From: Gammaproteobacteria bacterium
Lineage (GTDB): Bacteria > Pseudomonadota > Gammaproteobacteria > Burkholderiales > Rhodocyclaceae
Direction of reading: 5' to 3'
NCBI GenBank assembly: GCA_018828385.1
Contig: JAHJVE010000011.1
Location: forward strand, 62,001 to 126,000
DNA length: 64,000 nt
Shown here: piece by piece, positions 10,262-19,998 of the stretch
How the letters are laid out: every line of letters begins with the position of its first letter
Position numbering within the stretch: position 1 is the stretch's first letter
Notes under the pieces: generated by a model
What the model was told of the DNA's origin: nothing
Database searches by the model: none
The model's input: only the letters and a program-made list of their open reading frames with translations
Translations under genes and position numbers: made by a program

Positions 10262-10297
10262 CTACGGTCAACCGGGAAAAAGCCGCCAAATTGAAAT
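10262..10297 (+). repeat. Uptake-like repeat, site 3 (intergenic, fused to terminator)
   Basis: CCTACGGTCAACC is followed by GGG, AAAAA, and AAATTGAAA one turn later. It starts eight bases after the secF stop, and its first A-tract is the left arm of the secF terminator stem. Confidence 0.85.
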
Positions 10298-10315
10298 TGG
10301 CGGCTTTTTCATTTT
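10277..10315 (+). terminator. Rho-independent terminator of the sec cluster
   Basis: A perfect 13-base-pair stem (AAAAAGCCGCCAA with TTGGCGGCTTTTT) closes a seven-base loop and is followed by CATTTT. It overlaps the A-rich half of repeat site 3. Confidence 0.9.
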
Positions 10316-10662
10316 GGGGGACAGGTAATCGGTCTGGCTTTCCGTTTGAAGAGCGAAGAAGGCTGGGCGCCGCGGCGGGCCGTGACCTTGTCAACGGCAT
10401 GCCACAGATTCGTCATTTTTTTACTCCGTGGATTCGGATTTTCGGGATCGACCATGTGCCGGTGTCGGCATGCCCGCCTTCCCGTGGTCGGGGAAGGCGG
10501 GGGAAGCAAGCCGTTTTCGCGCCTCGTGAGCACAGGTAAATATTACTCACAACATCGCAAAATGTGCTTCCTTTATTACTGCAACAACCGCTATATTTCG
10601 GATAATTATCCCAACGCACGCCAAAATATCGGTACATATTTCTTTTTATGCAGGGAGCTTCG
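10316..10662. other. Non-coding interval upstream of the Lrp-type regulator
   Basis: No plausible gene is seen in about 350 bases. A perfect 11-base-pair GC-rich hairpin (CCCGCCTTCCC, 10473-10483, with its complement at 10491-10501) lies in the middle without a T-run. The last 120 bases are conspicuously AT-rich (TAAATATTAC, TATATTTCGGATAATTAT), consistent with the promoter and autoregulatory region of the following Lrp/AsnC gene. Confidence 0.5.
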
Positions 10663-11130
10663 ATGAAGGATGGGATGCTGGACGATACTGACCGCAACAT
10701 ACTGCGGGTGCTGGCCCGGGACGGCCGGGTCAGCAACCAGAAGCTGGCCGAGCAGGTCAACCTGTCGGCAACGCCGTGCTGGAACCGGGTCAAGGCGCTG
10801 GAGGAAGCGGGGGTCATCAGCGGCTACGCAGCCATCCTCGATCAGCACGCCCTGGGGCTGCCCGACATCGTGATTATCGAAGTCACGCTGGAACGCCATG
10901 ACGACGAGATCTTCAGCCGCTTTGGCGAAGCGCTGGCCGAGCTTCCGGAAGTGATGGAAGCCTATCTGCTGACCGGGGAATACGACTACCTGATCAAAGT
11001 GGCAGTCACCGGCACCGAGGGCTACGAACGCTTTCTTCGCCAGAAGCTATACAAGCTGCCGGGCATCCGGCACAGTCGTTCAACGTTCGCGCTGCGCTGC
11101 CTCAAGCGCATGCATTCGGTGGTGCCGTAA
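10663..11130 (+). CDS. Lrp/AsnC-family transcriptional regulator
   Basis: This is a 155-residue regulator with an N-terminal winged helix-turn-helix (LDDTDRNILRVLARDGRVSNQ and LAEQVNLSATPCWNRVKALEEAGVI in succession) and a C-terminal RAM/Lrp ligand domain (VMEAYLLTGEYDYLIKVAV). Such proteins assemble into dimer rings and respond to amino acids. The start at the MKDGML methionine is favoured because AGGGAG precedes it; another ATG five codons earlier has no ribosome-binding site. The downstream PhzF-like gene may be a target or partner, which is inference. The amino-acid ligand cannot be read from the sequence. Confidence 0.88.
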   Translation: MKDGMLDDTDRNILRVLARDGRVSNQKLAEQVNLSATPCWNRVKALEEAGVISGYAAILDQHALGLPDIVIIEVTLERHDDEIFSRFGEALAELPEVMEAYLLTGEYDYLIKVAVTGTEGYERFLRQKLYKLPGIRHSRSTFALRCLKRMHSVVP

Positions 11131-11218
11131 CTAGCCAGCAGGGCGAGCAACTAGCGATTGGGAGTGCTTTCAAACAGTCATTTCCGGCGCGCCGGCCAAT
11201 CACATCAGGAACAGGACC

Positions 11219-12010
11219 ATGAGACTCAAGCAGTATCAGGTTGACGCTTTCGCGACACGTGTTTTCGAAGGCAATCCGGCCGCCGTCTGCCCCTTGGACA
11301 GCTGGTTGGATGATCGCCTGCTCCAGGCAATTGCCAACGAAAACAACCTCTCCGAAACCGCGTTCTTCGTCCCCACCGAACGGGGCTTCCATCTTCGCTG
11401 GTTTACGCCGGTAGCCGAAGTCGACCTCTGCGGGCATGCAACACTGGCCACGGCCCATGTTCTTTTTGAAATCCTGGGCTTTCCCGGGAAGCAGATAGTT
11501 TTTCAGACCAAAAGCGGGGAACTCGTCGTCGAGTCGGAAGAAGGACTGCTGAGGATGAACTTTCCTGCCCGCCCGCCCCAATTGTGTTCACTCCCCGATG
11601 CGCTTGTCGATGGACTGGGCCGCTCGCCCCAGGAAGTCTGGGCGGCGAACGACTACGTAGCCGTATTCGAAAGCGAAGAAATCATACGTTCCATCGTTCC
11701 CGATTTCGCCATGCTTCAGGAATTGGACCTGCGCGGGGTAATCGTTACTGCGCCGGGGAAGGACGTCGATTTTGTCAGCCGCTTCTTTGCGCCGAAAATC
11801 GGGATTGCCGAGGATCCGGTGACCGGCGCAGCCCATTGCGAGTTGACGCCCTACTGGGCACAGCGACTCGGAAAAAACACCTTTGAGGCAAGACAGGTTT
11901 CAGCCAGAGGAGGACGTCTTTCCTGCCAACTACAGGGGAACCGCGTCATTCTCGCTGGCCAGGCCGTCACGTTCATGGTTGCTGAAATAGACTTGGGCAG
12001 CCAAGGGTAA
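11219..12010 (+). CDS. PhzF-family isomerase/epimerase
   Basis: This 263-residue protein has the two-lobed diaminopimelate-epimerase-like fold of the PhzF family. Family marks are YQVDAFATRVFEGNPAAVCPL at the N-terminus (split here as YQVDAFATRVFEGNP and AAVCPL), the catalytic glutamate in ENNLSETAFF (about residue 46), DLCGHATLATAHVLFE, and EDPVTGAAHCELTPYW. PhzF itself isomerises dihydrohydroxyanthranilate, but most bacterial relatives stand alone with unknown substrates, and there are no phenazine genes here. The start follows an AGGAACAGGACC leader. The gene lies 88 bases behind the Lrp-type regulator in the same direction, so joint expression or regulation is plausible. Confidence 0.85.
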   Translation: MRLKQYQVDAFATRVFEGNPAAVCPLDSWLDDRLLQAIANENNLSETAFFVPTERGFHLRWFTPVAEVDLCGHATLATAHVLFEILGFPGKQIVFQTKSGELVVESEEGLLRMNFPARPPQLCSLPDALVDGLGRSPQEVWAANDYVAVFESEEIIRSIVPDFAMLQELDLRGVIVTAPGKDVDFVSRFFAPKIGIAEDPVTGAAHCELTPYWAQRLGKNTFEARQVSARGGRLSCQLQGNRVILAGQAVTFMVAEIDLGSQG

Positions 12011-12083
12011 ATTCGCGGCAGCGCTGAGATCAATTTGCTTGGCCGACACCCTGTTCGATAAGCTTGCCCTGGCGTTCAGGCAA

Positions 12084-12770
12084 TCACCAGCTCGGCGTTT
12101 CCACCGCAGCTGGCGGCGGCTCGGGCAACCAAGCGCCGCTGGCGCCATAGACGGCCAAACCGGCAATGACCAGGGCCACTACCAAGGCGATGATGCCACC
12201 GCCGCTGGCCGGCTCGCCGCTTACGCCTTCTTTCCAGCCGGTCAGCATCGGTTTGACCAGGTTGTCCTTCTTGAAGTGACCATGGAAGGCAACGGCAATA
12301 ACATGGAGAACGACGAGGGCGATCAGCACATTGGATACCAGGTGGTGGATGCCACTCAGGCGGTCGCTGAGCGATTTGTCGATCAAGTCGAACAGGGGGC
12401 CGACGAAGGCGATGTCGTCGTTGGAAAACAGGCCGCTGGTGACTTGCACGGTCAACAGGAAAATAAGGCTGAAAACGGAAAGGCCGCCGAGCGGGTTATG
12501 ACCAAGGCCGCGCCATTCGCCTTTGAGGTAGACCCTGATTTTGGCAGGCGTCGGGAAGAACTGGGCGAAGCGCGAATAGGTCGAGCCGGCGAAGCCCCAG
12601 ACAAGCCGAAAGGCAATCAGGCCGACGATGGCCAGGCCGATCTTGCCGTGCAGGTCGATCAGGCTGCCCCCCAATTGCCCGCTGACGACTGCCGCGAGAA
12701 CCGCCAGCACGAGGAGCCAGTGAAACAGGCGGGTCGGCAGATCCCAGAGGCGAATTCGTTGATTGTTCAT
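12084..12770 (-). CDS. Cytochrome b561-family membrane protein
   Basis: This 228-residue protein has four core membrane helices and an extra C-terminal one (GGGIIALVVALVIAGLAVYGA). It begins with MNNQRIRLWDLPTRLFHWLL, the diagnostic start of the bacterial di-haem cytochrome b561 / Ni-Fe-hydrogenase b-type family. Candidate haem b histidines are in LFHWLL, LHGKIGLA, IHHLVSN and LHVIAVAFHGHF. It follows the cytochrome c' gene and is separated from it by a hairpin. Such b561 proteins accept electrons from quinol and can pass them to cytochrome c', as the paired arrangement suggests. Direction of electron flow is inference. Confidence 0.88.
   Translation of the reverse strand: MNNQRIRLWDLPTRLFHWLLVLAVLAAVVSGQLGGSLIDLHGKIGLAIVGLIAFRLVWGFAGSTYSRFAQFFPTPAKIRVYLKGEWRGLGHNPLGGLSVFSLIFLLTVQVTSGLFSNDDIAFVGPLFDLIDKSLSDRLSGIHHLVSNVLIALVVLHVIAVAFHGHFKKDNLVKPMLTGWKEGVSGEPASGGGIIALVVALVIAGLAVYGASGAWLPEPPPAAVETPSW
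12446..12477 (+). repeat. Uptake-like repeat, site 4 (variant core)
   Basis: GCACGGTCAAC lacks the T of the consensus GCTACGG but keeps both downstream A-tracts (GGAAAATAAGGCTGAAAA). It is antisense within the b561 gene. Confidence 0.6.
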
Positions 12771-12791
12771 GTCCTGACCTTTTGAAACCGG

Positions 12792-12819
12792 AAAAAAACA
12801 GGCACCCGCAGGTGCCTGT
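12792..12819 (-). terminator. Terminator between cytochrome c' and b561 genes
   Basis: On the minus strand the stem CAGGCACC/GGTGCCTG, with a four-base loop, is followed by seven Ts. It sits right behind the cytochrome c' stop and would reduce readthrough into the b561 gene. Confidence 0.8.
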
Positions 12820-12837
12820 GCTTTGATCGAAAACGTT

Positions 12838-13296
12838 TTACTTCTTGGCCTTGTAGTCGTCGTGGCAGCCCTTGCAGGTGCCGCCCAGCTTGCCCAGCTG
12901 CGCGCCGACCGCAGCCGCGTCGCCGGTGGCAGCGACCTTGGCCATTTCGTTGGCTTCCTTGTTGAAGGCCATGGCCACCTTGCCGACATTTTCCTTGTCG
13001 GTGAAGATGGCCGGCTTGGCGCGGGTCTCATCCCAGCCCTTGCCCTTGTCGCTACCCGGCACGTAAAGCGCGCCCATGCCTGAGTTGGCAATCGCCTGGA
13101 TGGCGTTGGCCGCCTTGATGACTTCTTCCTTGTTGTATTGGCCGCCCTCGACGTTCATCTTGATGCGGCCCATATTCCAGGCCATAAAACCATAGCCCGA
13201 CTGGCGGAACTTGATGGCGTCTTCAACCTTGACCTGGGCGGCGGCAGTACCAGCCAGGGTGACGGTCAGCAGGGCGAGCAAAAGCTTGGATATCAT
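12838..13296 (-). CDS. cycP: Cytochrome c'
   Basis: This is a 152-residue periplasmic class II cytochrome c. After a signal peptide (LLLALLTVTLAGTAAA) the mature four-helix bundle starts with VKVEDAIKFRQSGYGFMAWNMGRI. It ends with the haem motif CKGCH at residues 141-145, seven residues from the C-terminus as the family requires. Cytochromes c' bind nitric oxide at five-coordinate haem and protect denitrifiers from nitrosative stress. That fits a genome carrying nirS, although no FNR-type box was found before this gene. An ATTATA/TATAAT -10-like sequence is at 13375-13380. Confidence 0.95.
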   Translation of the reverse strand: MISKLLLALLTVTLAGTAAAQVKVEDAIKFRQSGYGFMAWNMGRIKMNVEGGQYNKEEVIKAANAIQAIANSGMGALYVPGSDKGKGWDETRAKPAIFTDKENVGKVAMAFNKEANEMAKVAATGDAAAVGAQLGKLGGTCKGCHDDYKAKK

Positions 13297-13459
13297 GGTC
13301 TATTCTCCGTGTTCATTGATGGAAAGTGGGCTGCATCGTGTAAACGTTCGTGGCCCGCGATTTATTCCATCAAAATTATAACTTGCTAATATGACAACGC
13401 TTCGTATCTTGCCATGAGCATTTTTCATGGCCGCGTTGAAGCATTTTGAACAGTTCGGA

Positions 13460-13777
13460 TCAGGCAGCGAAAACGTGCTTGACGCGCAGTGCCGGGGCGC
13501 CTTGCTCGATGGCGATGAGGCGGGCGATGTTCGGATGTTTGCCCGGATTGGCACGCTCGTCTTCGCTGTGCTCGGCGAAGATTTCGATGCCCTTTTTGGC
13601 CGCCTCGACGTTGATCGAGCCATAGGTTTGCGCCAGATGGTTATACACCGCCAGCGAACCCTGGCTACCTGCCTTGTTTTCGATGGCAGCGACGACATTG
13701 CCCTCGGCGTCGAGCAGGTTGATGGCGGCCAGATGGGAAATTCCCGGCAGTTTTTTCAGGTTTTCAGCAAAAGACAT
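13460..13777 (-). CDS. DUF2322-family protein
   Basis: This is a 105-residue cytosolic protein without signal peptide or membrane segment. It matches my recollection of the DUF2322 family, with the characteristic MSFAENLKKLPGI start, ENKAGSQGSLAVYNHLA in the middle, and ERANPGKHPNIARL towards the end. The function of the family is unknown. The start codon overlaps the stop of the upstream membrane-protein gene (TAATG), so the two are translationally coupled. A second ATG three codons upstream is possible. Confidence 0.75.
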   Translation of the reverse strand: MSFAENLKKLPGISHLAAINLLDAEGNVVAAIENKAGSQGSLAVYNHLAQTYGSINVEAAKKGIEIFAEHSEDERANPGKHPNIARLIAIEQGAPALRVKHVFAA

Positions 13778-14052
13778 TATTTCCATTCCCGTTTGGCTTT
13801 GACCAGACCGACGATCAGCCCGGTGGTAAAGGTGACGGCCGGCACGATGAAGGCGATGGCCTTGATGCCGCGCTCGGCGCCAAAATCAAAGAGCAGCCAG
13901 GCGGCCGGCAGCAGGCCGAGGAACAGGCCGATCAGCCCGCCCCGGATGCCGCCCCGGATCACGTCGCGATCCGAGGTCTTGCGCTCGCCGGTGCAATGCG
14001 GACAGTAGATGGCGTCGGCCGGCACTTCCTGCCCGCATTTGCTGCACAGCAT
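13777..14052 (-). CDS. Zinc-ribbon membrane protein of unknown function
   Basis: This is a 91-residue protein. The N-terminus is a zinc ribbon with two cysteine pairs (CSKCGQ and CPHCTG). Two hydrophobic segments follow, around GGLIGLFLGLLPAAWLLF and AIAFIVPAVTFTTGLIVGLV, so it is probably an inner-membrane protein with a cytoplasmic zinc knuckle. It sits immediately behind purB with no gap and is coupled to the DUF2322 gene. I recognise the domain type but not a specific function. Confidence 0.7.
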   Translation of the reverse strand: MLCSKCGQEVPADAIYCPHCTGERKTSDRDVIRGGIRGGLIGLFLGLLPAAWLLFDFGAERGIKAIAFIVPAVTFTTGLIVGLVKAKREWK

Positions 14053-15450
<1,398 letters not shown>

Positions 15451-15481
15451 TTACCCGCCCGGCGAAGGCGTCGCCATACGC

Positions 15482-15487
15482 TATAAT
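15482..15487 (+). promoter_or_regulatory. -10 element of the gst promoter
   Basis: A consensus TATAAT lies 28 bases before the glutathione transferase start. No convincing -35 hexamer was found at the right spacing, so the call rests on the -10 box alone. Confidence 0.4.
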
Positions 15488-15514
15488 CGAGGCCCCCAAA
15501 TCAGAGAGCGCACG

Positions 15515-16123
15515 ATGAAGCTGATCGGCTCCCATACCAGCCCATACACGCGCAAAGTGCGCATTGTGCTGGCCGAAAAAAAGATCGATTACGAGTTCGT
15601 CATCGATTCCCCGTGGACGGACGTCAGCACGGTTCCCGACATCAACCCGCTGGGCAAGATCCCGGTGCTGGTGCTCGACGACAATACGCCGCTGTTCGAC
15701 TCCCGGGTCATCGTCGAGTACATCGACAACGTCACACCCAACAACAAGCTGTTCCCTGCCCCCAATCGCGAGCGGACCGAGGTCAAGCGCTGGGAAGCCC
15801 TGGCCGACGGCCTGTGTGATGCGGCAGTCAGCGCCCTGCTTGAAGGCAAGCGCCCGAAAAAGGAGCAAAGCGCCGGCTGGATTACCCGTCAGCAAGACAA
15901 GGTCGCCCGCGGCCTCGACTTCATGGCGCGGGAACTCGGCGAAAAAAGCTTCTGCATGGGCACCCACTTCTCGATGGCCGACATTGCCGTCGGCACCGCC
16001 CTCGGCTACCTGCGCTTCCGCTTCCCGGAGATCGACTGGCAGGCAAGCCACCCGAACCTTGGCAAGCTCTACGACAAACTGATGCTGCGCCCACCGTTCG
16101 CGGATACCGTTCCGCACGACTGA
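15515..16123 (+). CDS. Glutathione S-transferase
   Basis: This 202-residue protein has an N-terminal thioredoxin-like domain (MKLIGSHTSPYTRKVRIVLAE) with the glutathione-binding INPLGKIPVLVLDD and the LFDSRVIVEYID SNAIL-type motif. An all-helical C-terminal domain follows, with FSMADIAVGTALGYL. Cytosolic members conjugate or reduce electrophiles with glutathione, and the substrate is not predictable. The start was placed at MKLIGSH because AGAGAG precedes it and a -10 box lies just upstream. The gene is divergent from purB and ends in a strong terminator. Confidence 0.9.
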   Translation: MKLIGSHTSPYTRKVRIVLAEKKIDYEFVIDSPWTDVSTVPDINPLGKIPVLVLDDNTPLFDSRVIVEYIDNVTPNNKLFPAPNRERTEVKRWEALADGLCDAAVSALLEGKRPKKEQSAGWITRQQDKVARGLDFMARELGEKSFCMGTHFSMADIAVGTALGYLRFRFPEIDWQASHPNLGKLYDKLMLRPPFADTVPHD

Positions 16124-16147
16124 CTTGCCTTATCGCCTGACATGACA

Positions 16148-16174
16148 GGGGTGCCCGCAGGCACCCCTTTTTTT
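16148..16174 (+). terminator. Rho-independent terminator of gst
   Basis: A perfect eight-base-pair stem (GGGGTGCC/GGCACCCC) with a CGCA loop is followed by seven Ts, 25 bases after the gst stop. Confidence 0.9.
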
Positions 16175-16201
16175 GCCAACCATAGCCTGCCGGCACCCAG
16201 A

Positions 16202-16873
16202 ATGAACCACCTGACCACGCCGAGGTCAACGGTTCACAAACGAGAAACAGGTGGAAGGCCGACGACAGTGAAAACTTTCCCTGACAGCGTACCGATGGAA
16301 AAAGTCGCGCTCTCCCTTGCCACAGCGCTGGGAGCACGTGATATCCATACCCGGGCGCACTCCGACCGGGTCGTCCAGCTTTCCATTGAGCTGGGGTTGC
16401 ACATCGAGCTTTCCGACGAGGAACTTGAAATGCTGGCCTTGGGTGCCCAGTTTCACGACCTCGGGAAGATCGGCATTCCCGACAAGGTGCTGCGCAAACC
16501 GGCCGCCTTCGAAGAGGACGAATGGGCCTGCATGAAACAGCACGCGGTAATCGGCGAACAGATCATCCTCGCCATCAATGGAAAAAATTCCCCGGGAATT
16601 GCCCGCACCGTGCGCCATCATCACGAGCACTTCGACGGCTCGGGCTACCCGGATGGACTGAGCGGCACGGAGATTCCGCTTTTCTCGCGAATCATTTCAC
16701 TGGCCGACAGCTACGACGCAATGATCGAAACCCGGGCCTACCACAAGCCGCGGCAGCACAAAGAAGTCATGGACATCCTGAACAGCGAGGCCGGGCGCAA
16801 GCACGACCCCGACCTGCTGTACGCCTTCTGCCAGTCCATTGAAAGATCACCAATGCGTGGCACCGACGCCTGA
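16202..16873 (+). CDS. HD-GYP domain protein, probable cyclic-di-GMP phosphodiesterase
   Basis: This is a single-domain cytosolic HD-GYP protein of about 223 residues. Metal- and substrate-binding signatures are HTRAHSDRVVQLS, the HD pair in FHDLGKIGIPD, HHHEHFDGSGYPDGLSG with the GYP triad, and LADSYDAM. Active members hydrolyse cyclic di-GMP. There is no sensory or receiver domain, so any input must come from partner proteins. The start is uncertain: an earlier ATG at 16142 precedes the gst terminator and is rejected. The ATG at 16202 lacks a ribosome-binding site, and a GTG at 16268 behind AGGTGGAAGG or the ATG at 16295 are good alternatives. All keep the whole domain. Confidence 0.85.
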   Translation: MNHLTTPRSTVHKRETGGRPTTVKTFPDSVPMEKVALSLATALGARDIHTRAHSDRVVQLSIELGLHIELSDEELEMLALGAQFHDLGKIGIPDKVLRKPAAFEEDEWACMKQHAVIGEQIILAINGKNSPGIARTVRHHHEHFDGSGYPDGLSGTEIPLFSRIISLADSYDAMIETRAYHKPRQHKEVMDILNSEAGRKHDPDLLYAFCQSIERSPMRGTDA

Positions 16874-16879
16874 GCGCAC

Positions 16880-17977
16880 TTAACGGATAACGCCACCGCC
16901 CAGACAAACCCGGCTCTCGTAGAGCACGACCGACTGTCCCGGCGTGAGCGCCCACTGCGGCTCGGCGAAGCGGATTTCACAGCTTTCGCCATCGACGCGC
17001 TCGACCTCGCAGGGCTGGTCGGCCGTCCGGTAGCGCGGCTTGGCGGTATAAACCCAGTGCGTATGCGGCGCCCGGCCGGCAACCCAGCTCAGTTGCTCGG
17101 CGACCAGATCATCCCTGAACAGCGCCGGATGATCGTGGCCCTGCCCGACGTACAACACGTTCTTTTCCATGTCCTTGCCGACCACGAACCAGGCATCGTG
17201 ATCGCCGCCGCCCGGCTGGCCTTTTTCCTTGAGGCCACCGATATGCAGGCCCTTGCGCTGACCCATGGTGTGGAACATCAGGCCGTCGTGCTCACCGAGC
17301 ACCTTGCCGTCGTCGAGGCGGCGGATTTCACCCTTCTTGGGCGGCAGATAGCGCGCCAGAAAATCCTTGAACGGCCGTTCGCCGATGAAGCAGATGCCGG
17401 TCGAATCCTTCTTTGCGGCGACATGCAGCCCTTCGGCCTCGGCGATCTTGCGCACTTCCCGCTTGTAGATGTCGGCCAGCGGGAACAGCGTTTTCGACAG
17501 TTGCGCCTGATTCAGGCGGTAGAGGAAATAGCTCTGATCCTTGGTCCCGTCCTCGGCCTTGAGCAACTGGAATTCGCCGTTGAATTCACGCACGCCGGCA
17601 TAGTGGCCGGTGGCGATCTTGTCGGCGCCGAGCTGCATGGCGTGGTCGAGGAAAGCCTTGAACTTGATTTCGGAATTGCACAGGATGTCCGGATTCGGCG
17701 TCCGCCCGGCCTGGTATTCGCGCAGGAACTCGGCGAAGACGCGTTCGCGGTATTCGGCGGCGAAATTAACCACCTCGACGTCGATGCCGATGCGGTCGGC
17801 GACGCTCATCACGTCGATCAGATCCTGGCGCGACGAGCAGTATTCCTCGGTGTCGTCGTCTTCCCAGTTCTTCATGAACAGGCCGATCACGTTCCAGCCC
17901 TGCCGCTTGAGCAGCAAGGCCGCCACGGAGGAGTCAACGCCGCCGGACAAACCGACGACCACTGTTTTTTCAGACAT
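16880..17977 (-). CDS. mnmA: tRNA-specific 2-thiouridylase MnmA
   Basis: MnmA thiolates the wobble uridine of tRNA-Lys, -Glu and -Gln. The 365-residue protein has the ATP-pyrophosphatase P-loop [13 protein letters not shown] at its N-terminus and the first catalytic cysteine in [14 protein letters not shown]. The second is in [13 protein letters not shown], and the tRNA-contacting [15 protein letters not shown] is present. The start is at MSEKTVVVG, overlapping the end of the upstream exported-protein gene by eight bases. It is convergent with the HD-GYP gene, only six bases apart. Confidence 0.97.
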   Translation of the reverse strand: MSEKTVVVGLSGGVDSSVAALLLKRQGWNVIGLFMKNWEDDDTEEYCSSRQDLIDVMSVADRIGIDVEVVNFAAEYRERVFAEFLREYQAGRTPNPDILCNSEIKFKAFLDHAMQLGADKIATGHYAGVREFNGEFQLLKAEDGTKDQSYFLYRLNQAQLSKTLFPLADIYKREVRKIAEAEGLHVAAKKDSTGICFIGERPFKDFLARYLPPKKGEIRRLDDGKVLGEHDGLMFHTMGQRKGLHIGGLKEKGQPGGGDHDAWFVVGKDMEKNVLYVGQGHDHPALFRDDLVAEQLSWVAGRAPHTHWVYTAKPRYRTADQPCEVERVDGESCEIRFAEPQWALTPGQSVVLYESRVCLGGGVIR

Positions 17978-18524
17978 CGGGCCCAGCCCCTTTCTTCCAT
18001 TCATCCAGCGGCAAGATCACCGCTGGCTGTCCATTATCGACGAACCAGCTATCGACGGCGAAGCGCGCCGCTTCACCTTTCATTTTCTCTTCGATCACCG
18101 CCGTCCAGTGCACAAAAAATAGTTTGGCGACGCCCCGCTCGACCGGATCGAGAACGCTATGCCAGCGCAGGTAGCCGCGCGCCTCAAGTAATTTGAGCAG
18201 GCGCGTCGTCGAGGTCGAATGATCGATGCAGTCCATCTTGCCGGGAACATGCCCATCATCGTAGTTGCCACCACGATCATTGTGGATGTCCGACTGCTCG
18301 CCGGCCCAGGCGTAAAGCCGACCGACCGCCTCGGATATCATTTTTCGCTCATTTTCCGGGTTGACCGTAGCAAACAGCAGGCGCCGCACCTCGCCGAGCT
18401 GCCCTTCGGTGTAACGGATGTCGGCCTGGGCCAGACAGCTGTACCCGTAGCAGATGCGCACCGTTTCATCAGCCGCAACCGCACCAGAGAGCGCCAGCAA
18501 CAAGGTGAGCAGCCAGCAACGCAT
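17970..18524 (-). CDS. Exported protein of unknown function
   Basis: This is a 184-residue protein with a signal peptide ([16 protein letters not shown]). The mature part begins [15 protein letters not shown], with a cysteine pair. It contains [20 protein letters not shown], a conserved-looking Cys-His-Ser cluster, and a C-terminal [17 protein letters not shown] do not recognise the family with certainty, though similar proteins occur beside mnmA or nudix genes in related bacteria. It is translationally coupled on both sides, by a TGATG junction with the nudix gene and an eight-base overlap with mnmA. Repeat site 6 encodes its ATVNPENER segment. Confidence 0.6.
   Translation of the reverse strand: MRCWLLTLLLALSGAVAADETVRICYGYSCLAQADIRYTEGQLGEVRRLLFATVNPENERKMISEAVGRLYAWAGEQSDIHNDRGGNYDDGHVPGKMDCIDHSTSTTRLLKLLEARGYLRWHSVLDPVERGVAKLFFVHWTAVIEEKMKGEAARFAVDSWFVDNGQPAVILPLDEWKKGAGPDV
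18340..18371 (-). repeat. Uptake-like repeat, site 6
   Basis: On the minus strand GCTACGGTCAACC is followed by CGGAAAAT and GCGAAAAAT. It is in the sense orientation in the exported-protein gene and encodes ATVNPEN. Confidence 0.8.
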
Positions 18525-18973
18525 CAGTCGTAATGCACGAGCAGATCGAGCGGGAACTGCTTGCCCGCGATGAAATCCTCAATGCAGCGCAGGATCAGCG
18601 GGCTGCGATGCCGGGCCTGTGTCGCCTTGACTTCATCAAGCGTCAACCAGCGGGCGGCGACAATGCCGTCATCGAGCTGGCGCCCCGCCTCGTAACCGCG
18701 CAAATCGCCGGCAAAGGCGAAGCGCAGATAGGTCTTGTCGTCCTTGGCCGGATGTTTCCAGTTATAGATGCCGACCAGGTGCGTCGGCTTGAAATGGTAG
18801 GCCGTTTCTTCGAGCGCCTCGCGGGCCACGGCCTCAATCAGCGACTCGCCCTCTTCGAGGTGGCCGGCCGGCTGGTTGAAGGCCAGCCCGGCCTCGGTTT
18901 CTTCCTCGACAAGCAGGAATTTGCCGTCGCGCTGGACAACGGCGGCAACGGTGACGTGGGGTTTCCAGACCAT
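18524..18973 (-). CDS. Nudix hydrolase, NudJ-like
   Basis: This 149-residue nudix enzyme hydrolyses a nucleoside-diphosphate-linked substrate. The full nudix box (G-X5-E-X7-REUXEEXXU) runs from GHLEEGES to REALEETAY. The rest matches NudJ-type thiamine/HMP pyrophosphate phosphatases, with WKPHVTVAAVVQRDGKFLLV at the N-terminus and GIYNWKHPAKDDKTYLRFAF. The C-terminal HRSPLILRCIEDF is also family-like. It leads a three-gene coupled set with the exported protein and mnmA; nudJ next to mnmA is a common arrangement in proteobacteria. Confidence 0.88.
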   Translation of the reverse strand: MVWKPHVTVAAVVQRDGKFLLVEEETEAGLAFNQPAGHLEEGESLIEAVAREALEETAYHFKPTHLVGIYNWKHPAKDDKTYLRFAFAGDLRGYEAGRQLDDGIVAARWLTLDEVKATQARHRSPLILRCIEDFIAGKQFPLDLLVHYD

Positions 18974-19062
18974 GACAAGGCTCTATCGGCAAAAGCGTTA
19001 TTTTAACGTCTGATTTCGGCTAGAATTGTCGGCTTTGACACGCGCAACACGGAGAATCGAAC

Positions 19063-19983
19063 ATGTCCATGTCGGATCGCGACGGCTTTATTTGGCAAGA
19101 CGGCAAACTGGTGCCCTGGCGCGAAGCCACCACCCACGTCCTCACCCATTCGCTGCATTACGGCATGGGTGTATTTGAGGGCGTCCGTGCCTATAAGACC
19201 GAACGCGGCACGGCGATTTTCCGTCTCAAGGAGCACACCGAGCGCCTGTTCCGTTCGGCCCACATCTTCCAGATGCAGATGCCCTACGACGCCGAAACGC
19301 TGATCGAGGCCCAGAAGGAAGTCATCCGCGCCAACAATCTCGAATCCGGCTACCTGCGTCCGCTCGCCTTCTACGGTTCGGAAAAGATGGGTGTCTCGCC
19401 CAAGGGCGCCAAGGTGCACGTCATCATCGCCGCCTGGCCATGGGGCGCCTACCTCGGCGAAGAAGGCATGGAGCGCGGCATCCGCATCAAGACCTCGTCC
19501 TTCACCCGCCACCATGTGAATATCACCATGGTCCGCGCCAAGGCCTCGGGTAATTACATGAACTCCATCCTCGCCAACAACGAGGCCACCGGTGACGGCT
19601 ACGACGAAGCCCTGCTGCTCGACGCCGAAGGCTACGTCTGCGAAGGTTCCGGCGAGAACATCTTCATCGTCAGGAACGGCACGCTGTACACGCCGGATCT
19701 GACGGCCTGCCTCGAAGGCATCACGCGTGCCACCATCATCCAGCTGGCTGGCGAACTGGGCATCCCGGTCATCGAGAAACGCATCACGCGCGACGAAGTC
19801 TATTGCGCCGACGAAGCCTTCTTCACCGGCACCGCCGCCGAAGTGACGCCGATTCGCGAACTCGACAACCGCCAGATCGGTGCCGGCCATCGCGGCCCGG
19901 TCACCAAGGTCCTGCAGGAAAAATACTTCGACGTGGTCTATGGCCGCTCGGCCGCCCACGCCGACTGGCTGGCCACCGTCTAA
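19063..19983 (+). CDS. ilvE: Branched-chain amino acid aminotransferase IlvE
   Basis: IlvE is a PLP enzyme catalysing the last step of leucine, isoleucine and valine synthesis with glutamate as donor. The 306-residue protein shows HSLHYGMGVFEGVRAYKTERG, the PLP-lysine region MVRAKASGNYMNSILA, and the class IV signature around EALLLDAEGYVCEGSGENIF (split: EALLLDAEG, YVCEGSGENIF). The FFTGTAAEVTPI stretch is also present. It follows an ACACGGAGAATC ribosome-binding leader. The next gene, a zinc protein, starts 15 bases on, with a second AGGGAG site. Confidence 0.96.
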   Translation: MSMSDRDGFIWQDGKLVPWREATTHVLTHSLHYGMGVFEGVRAYKTERGTAIFRLKEHTERLFRSAHIFQMQMPYDAETLIEAQKEVIRANNLESGYLRPLAFYGSEKMGVSPKGAKVHVIIAAWPWGAYLGEEGMERGIRIKTSSFTRHHVNITMVRAKASGNYMNSILANNEATGDGYDEALLLDAEGYVCEGSGENIFIVRNGTLYTPDLTACLEGITRATIIQLAGELGIPVIEKRITRDEVYCADEAFFTGTAAEVTPIRELDNRQIGAGHRGPVTKVLQEKYFDVVYGRSAAHADWLATV

Positions 19984-19998
19984 TCCAGGGAGAAAACG

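Noticed and set aside
11219-12010. Phenazine biosynthesis gene phzF
   Set aside because: The fold and catalytic glutamate fit the family, but there are no other phz genes, so a phenazine role is unsupported.
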